Part shown: positions 6,513 to 8,322 of the stretch, one piece after another
Layout of the letters: every line of letters starts with the position of its first letter
How positions within the stretch are numbered: the first letter of the stretch is position 1
Source: Bacteroidales bacterium UBA1237
Lineage (GTDB): Bacteria > Bacteroidota > Bacteroidia > Bacteroidales > UBA932
Assembly (NCBI GenBank): GCA_002308935.1
Contig: DBWN01000096.1
Coordinates: 1 to 8,322, forward strand
Length of the DNA: 8,322 nucleotides
Direction: 5' to 3'
Program-made: the position numbers and the translations under genes
Notes under the pieces: model-generated
Databases searched by the model: none
Seen by the model: the letters and a program-made list of their open reading frames with translations, nothing else
What the model was told of the DNA's origin: nothing

Positions 6513-8132
6513 TCACGACATCAGGACCTTCTTCCGGAAGTCGCTGATTTTCAAGCTTGCGGGGATGGCCTCGCCAAGGAGTTTGTAGTATGCTTTTACT
6601 TTTTTGTTAGGGGTTTCTACAAGGATTTCTCCATGTTTGTTGCGGAAGCACATCAGCGACTGCGTCCGTCCGGTTATCTCGGACACGGACAATCCGCTGT
6701 CATCCAGCGTTTTGCGCATGTTCAGGAAGATTATGGTGTTCATGATGTCACAGAGTATCTTTCCGCGGACGGTGTCGACGGTCCACTTGGACAACGGAAG
6801 CAGGCCGAGGTATTCCTTGCTGGTCTTGATCACGCCCTCGATGTCCGTGCGCCCGAAGTAGTCCGTGAGCAGTTCAGCCGGAGTGAGCTTCTTGTTGGAA
6901 AGCAGCACGAAGTATCCGAACCGGACCGACAGCCAGTCCTTCTCCTTGTCCTTCATCGCGTCGTATTCGTCGGGATGGTCCAGCATGAAGTTCCGCTCCC
7001 GCTGGAGGGCGTTGTGCTTGTCCACGTAAACATAGGCATAGACCTTTTCGCCGAACAGCACGATTTCCTTCCTCTTCCCGAAGTACACGTGCCCTCCCCT
7101 CACGAAGCGATATTTGCCCTTGTCCAGGCTGGGGCGGAACTCGTGGTATAGCGTCTTGAAAGGGAAGCCCTTCCGGGCCGGCATCCTGCCGATGAAGGTC
7201 TTCTCCGTCCCGTTATGGAACGCGTGGATGACCTCCTTGGAGATGTAACCGGCATACAGGACAAGGGAGTTGATGGTGATGTCAAGACTGATGGCCACGT
7301 CGTTCACCACGGTCATGATGGTGCTGATGTCAAGCACGTTGCCGGGAATGATTTCGTACCAGACCGGAAGTCCGGTCTCCTCGTCCAGCACCAGCACGAG
7401 GCGCGTCTGGATGGATGCGGACTCCACGCCGTGGCTGCACAGAGCATTGAACGGGTTGTTGTCGATGTCGTCGGGGAGCGGAGTGGAGTCCACGTAGCAG
7501 CACCGGCCGAAGCCGGGGTGCGTTTCCCGCATCATCCCCACGAAGGCCTTGAAGAACGCCATCCGCGTACGGTCCTTGCCCATCATCGTGAAGTACACCG
7601 TGTCGCTCCTGAGCGACGAGAAGGGGATGCCGTCCAGAACATAGGAGGCGAAGGACTTCTCCATGAAACAGTCGCAGCCGATACGGCTGCCGTCTCGGAG
7701 GATACCGTGAAGGATATGGCACAGGACACGCTGGCGGTCGGACTCCTCAGGAAAGGTTTCCTTCAGGATGTCCGCCATGCCCGTCTTCACGAGAAAGTTC
7801 ATCAGGAGGTAGGCGTCTCCGAACACTGTGTGGACCTCCGTCTCCGGAAAGACGTCCACGTCGCCGGAAAGACGCTTGTCATCCCTGCCGACCTCATCGA
7901 AGCTGTCGGATACGGAATCATAGGAAACGAGACCGCGCTGCGGGGAGAGGAAGATGCCGCTCTTCCCGTCCGCGCTGAGCCAGACGACCCTCCCGAGGCG
8001 CTCCCGTACGATCTGCCTGGAGTGGAACCTCCCTCCATCCTTGACGTATATGGACTCCTTGATGGAAGCGCTGCCGCTTGTGATGTTGCCGTTCGTGTCC
8101 CTGACCAACTTTTGAACCCTTATGAATGCCAT
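6513..8132 (-). CDS. DDE transposase, IS4 superfamily (IS1634-like), second catalytic Asp replaced by Tyr
   Basis: The product would cut and join the element's ends. It is 539 residues, a usual length for IS1634-type transposases. The N-terminal part (about 1-80) carries a sequence typical of these proteins (SIYVKDGG..RFHSRQIVRERLG.....GKSGIF.SPQRGLVSYD). The first catalytic aspartate is Asp215 in YVDSTPLPDDIDNN. The IS4 signature Y-(2)-R-(3)-E-(6)-K is fully present in YFGRTDIEGVIKTSK, with Glu432 as the catalytic glutamate (codon 6837-6839). The expected second aspartate, normally in a hydrophobic-D-A/R-G-Y/F context, reads LVLYAGYIS, giving Tyr293 (codon 7254-7256, TAT). A single G-to-T change from GAT would explain this, and the enzyme should then be catalytically dead, although the frame is intact. 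The start at 8132 has no strong ribosome-binding site, which is usual in Bacteroidota. A good promoter lies upstream at 8170-8200. Confidence 0.9.
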   Translation of the reverse strand: MAFIRVQKLVRDTNGNITSGSASIKESIYVKDGGRFHSRQIVRERLGRVVWLSADGKSGIFLSPQRGLVSYDSVSDSFDEVGRDDKRLSGDVDVFPETEVHTVFGDAYLLMNFLVKTGMADILKETFPEESDRQRVLCHILHGILRDGSRIGCDCFMEKSFASYVLDGIPFSSLRSDTVYFTMMGKDRTRMAFFKAFVGMMRETHPGFGRCCYVDSTPLPDDIDNNPFNALCSHGVESASIQTRLVLVLDEETGLPVWYEIIPGNVLDISTIMTVVNDVAISLDITINSLVLYAGYISKEVIHAFHNGTEKTFIGRMPARKGFPFKTLYHEFRPSLDKGKYRFVRGGHVYFGKRKEIVLFGEKVYAYVYVDKHNALQRERNFMLDHPDEYDAMKDKEKDWLSVRFGYFVLLSNKKLTPAELLTDYFGRTDIEGVIKTSKEYLGLLPLSKWTVDTVRGKILCDIMNTIIFLNMRKTLDDSGLSVSEITGRTQSLMCFRNKHGEILVETPNKKVKAYYKLLGEAIPASLKISDFRKKVLMS

Positions 8133-8160
8133 GCCGTGACGCCTGTTTTAATAGTGTTAT

Positions 8161-8171
8161 GTAGCACTACA
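8161..8171. repeat. Internal copy of the terminal-repeat core
   Basis: GTAGCACTACA here is identical to the inner 11 bases of the left repeat and is the reverse complement of 8266-8276 in the right repeat. It lies 29 bases before the transposase start and overlaps the last two bases of the predicted -7 element, at about where transcription should begin. It could be an operator that the transposase itself binds. Confidence 0.65.
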
Positions 8172-8200
8172 AATCTACGCATTTGTCACGACATTATCAA
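8170..8200 (-). promoter_or_regulatory. Bacteroidota-type promoter of the transposase gene
   Basis: Read on the minus strand, TTG (8200-8198), a 20-base spacer and TAGATTTG (8177-8170) match the consensus TTG-N19-21-TAnnTTTG at every fixed position. Transcription would start around 8163, leaving a leader of about 30 bases before the ATG at 8132. This also supports assigning the element to a Bacteroidota host. Confidence 0.68.
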
Positions 8201-8265
8201 GCATTTCAACAACAATTTCATTGCGAATCAACAAATTAGCGGAAACAGCATCGCAGCATAGTTGC

Positions 8266-8281
8266 TGTAGTGCTACTTTTG
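8266..8281. repeat. Right terminal inverted repeat of the insertion sequence
   Basis: TGTAGTGCTACTTTTG is the exact reverse complement of 6496-6511 and marks the upstream end of the element relative to its gene. The remaining 41 bases to the window edge are outside it and hold only an ATG at 8301 with seven complete open codons, too little to call a gene. Confidence 0.88.
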
Positions 8282-8322
8282 TACAGAACTAAAGATAACT
8301 ATGATTTGCGCGGCGCTGCTGG

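Larger units (their letters stand above)
6496..8281 (-). mobile_element. Insertion sequence, IS4 superfamily (IS1634-like), about 1.79 kb
   Basis: The element is bounded by 16-bp perfect inverted repeats (CAAAAGTAGCACTACA at 6496-6511 and its reverse complement at 8266-8281). One transposase gene on the minus strand fills nearly all of it. The stop codon lies immediately inside the left repeat, and about 130 bases of leader separate the start codon from the right repeat. No target-site duplication directly abuts these repeats. A further outside match (CTTTAG at 6483-6488 against CTAAAG at 8289-8294, each seven bases beyond the 16-bp repeat) leaves open that the true ends lie a little further out. 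It sits downstream of the outer-membrane operon and does not interrupt a visible gene. It is more GC-rich than the operon, as expected of acquired DNA. Confidence 0.85.

Noticed and set aside
7215..8261. A 348-codon + strand open frame opposite the transposase
   Set aside because: The minus strand encodes the recognisable transposase with YREK motif. The + product is low in hydrophobic order, rich in His, Val and Asp, and looks like a mirror of GC-rich codons.
8301..8322. Possible start of another gene at the right edge, or circular joining of the window ends
   Set aside because: Only seven full codons remain. Joining the right edge to base 1 keeps a frame open for about 31 codons before the stop at 72-74, but there is no terminal overlap or other sign of a circle.

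Overview
The window most likely comes from an uncultured or gut/rumen-type member of the Bacteroidales. The evidence is a zinc metalloprotease of the large Bacteroidota family with a DUF5117-type N-terminal region, an outer-membrane beta-barrel protein with an N-terminal carboxypeptidase-regulatory-like domain and plug, a lipoprotein, and a promoter matching the Bacteroidota consensus TTG-N20-TAnnTTTG. Family assignments come from reading the translated sequences. No database search was possible.

Layout. Positions 1-116 hold about 115 bases that do not read as part of the adjoining gene. From about 117 to 1964 (+) runs the C-terminal three quarters of a secreted metzincin-type metalloprotease, with HExxHxxGxxH and Met-turn intact but signal peptide and N-terminal domains missing. 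A clean 11-bp-stem hairpin follows it as a likely terminator. After an AT-rich gap, three + strand genes are packed with 22-bp gaps: a small lipoprotein of unknown function (2260-2823), a 257-aa protein that looks like the regulatory domain plus first part of the plug of an outer-membrane receptor but has no barrel (2846-3619), and a full-length 926-aa outer-membrane beta-barrel protein with the same two N-terminal modules (3642-6422). The last two are recognisable paralogues over their N-terminal parts. A nine-codon ORF sits exactly between them, joined by ATGA overlaps at both ends.

Downstream lies an insertion sequence (about 6496-8281). It has 16-bp perfect terminal inverted repeats and one minus-strand 539-aa transposase of the IS4 superfamily (IS1634-like). 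The YREK signature and first catalytic Asp are present, but the residue at the expected second catalytic Asp is Tyr293. A third, internal copy of the terminal-repeat core overlaps the predicted transposase promoter.

Working picture: the three + strand genes probably form one envelope operon making a lipoprotein, a barrel-less plug-like protein and a barrel. The metalloprotease is a separate transcription unit, and the insertion sequence is a later arrival that may now be unable to move itself. The most unusual points are the barrel-less plug paralogue beside its full-length relative, the ATGA relay, the Asp-to-Tyr change in the transposase, the internal repeat at its promoter, and the abrupt loss of homology at the 5' end of the metalloprotease.
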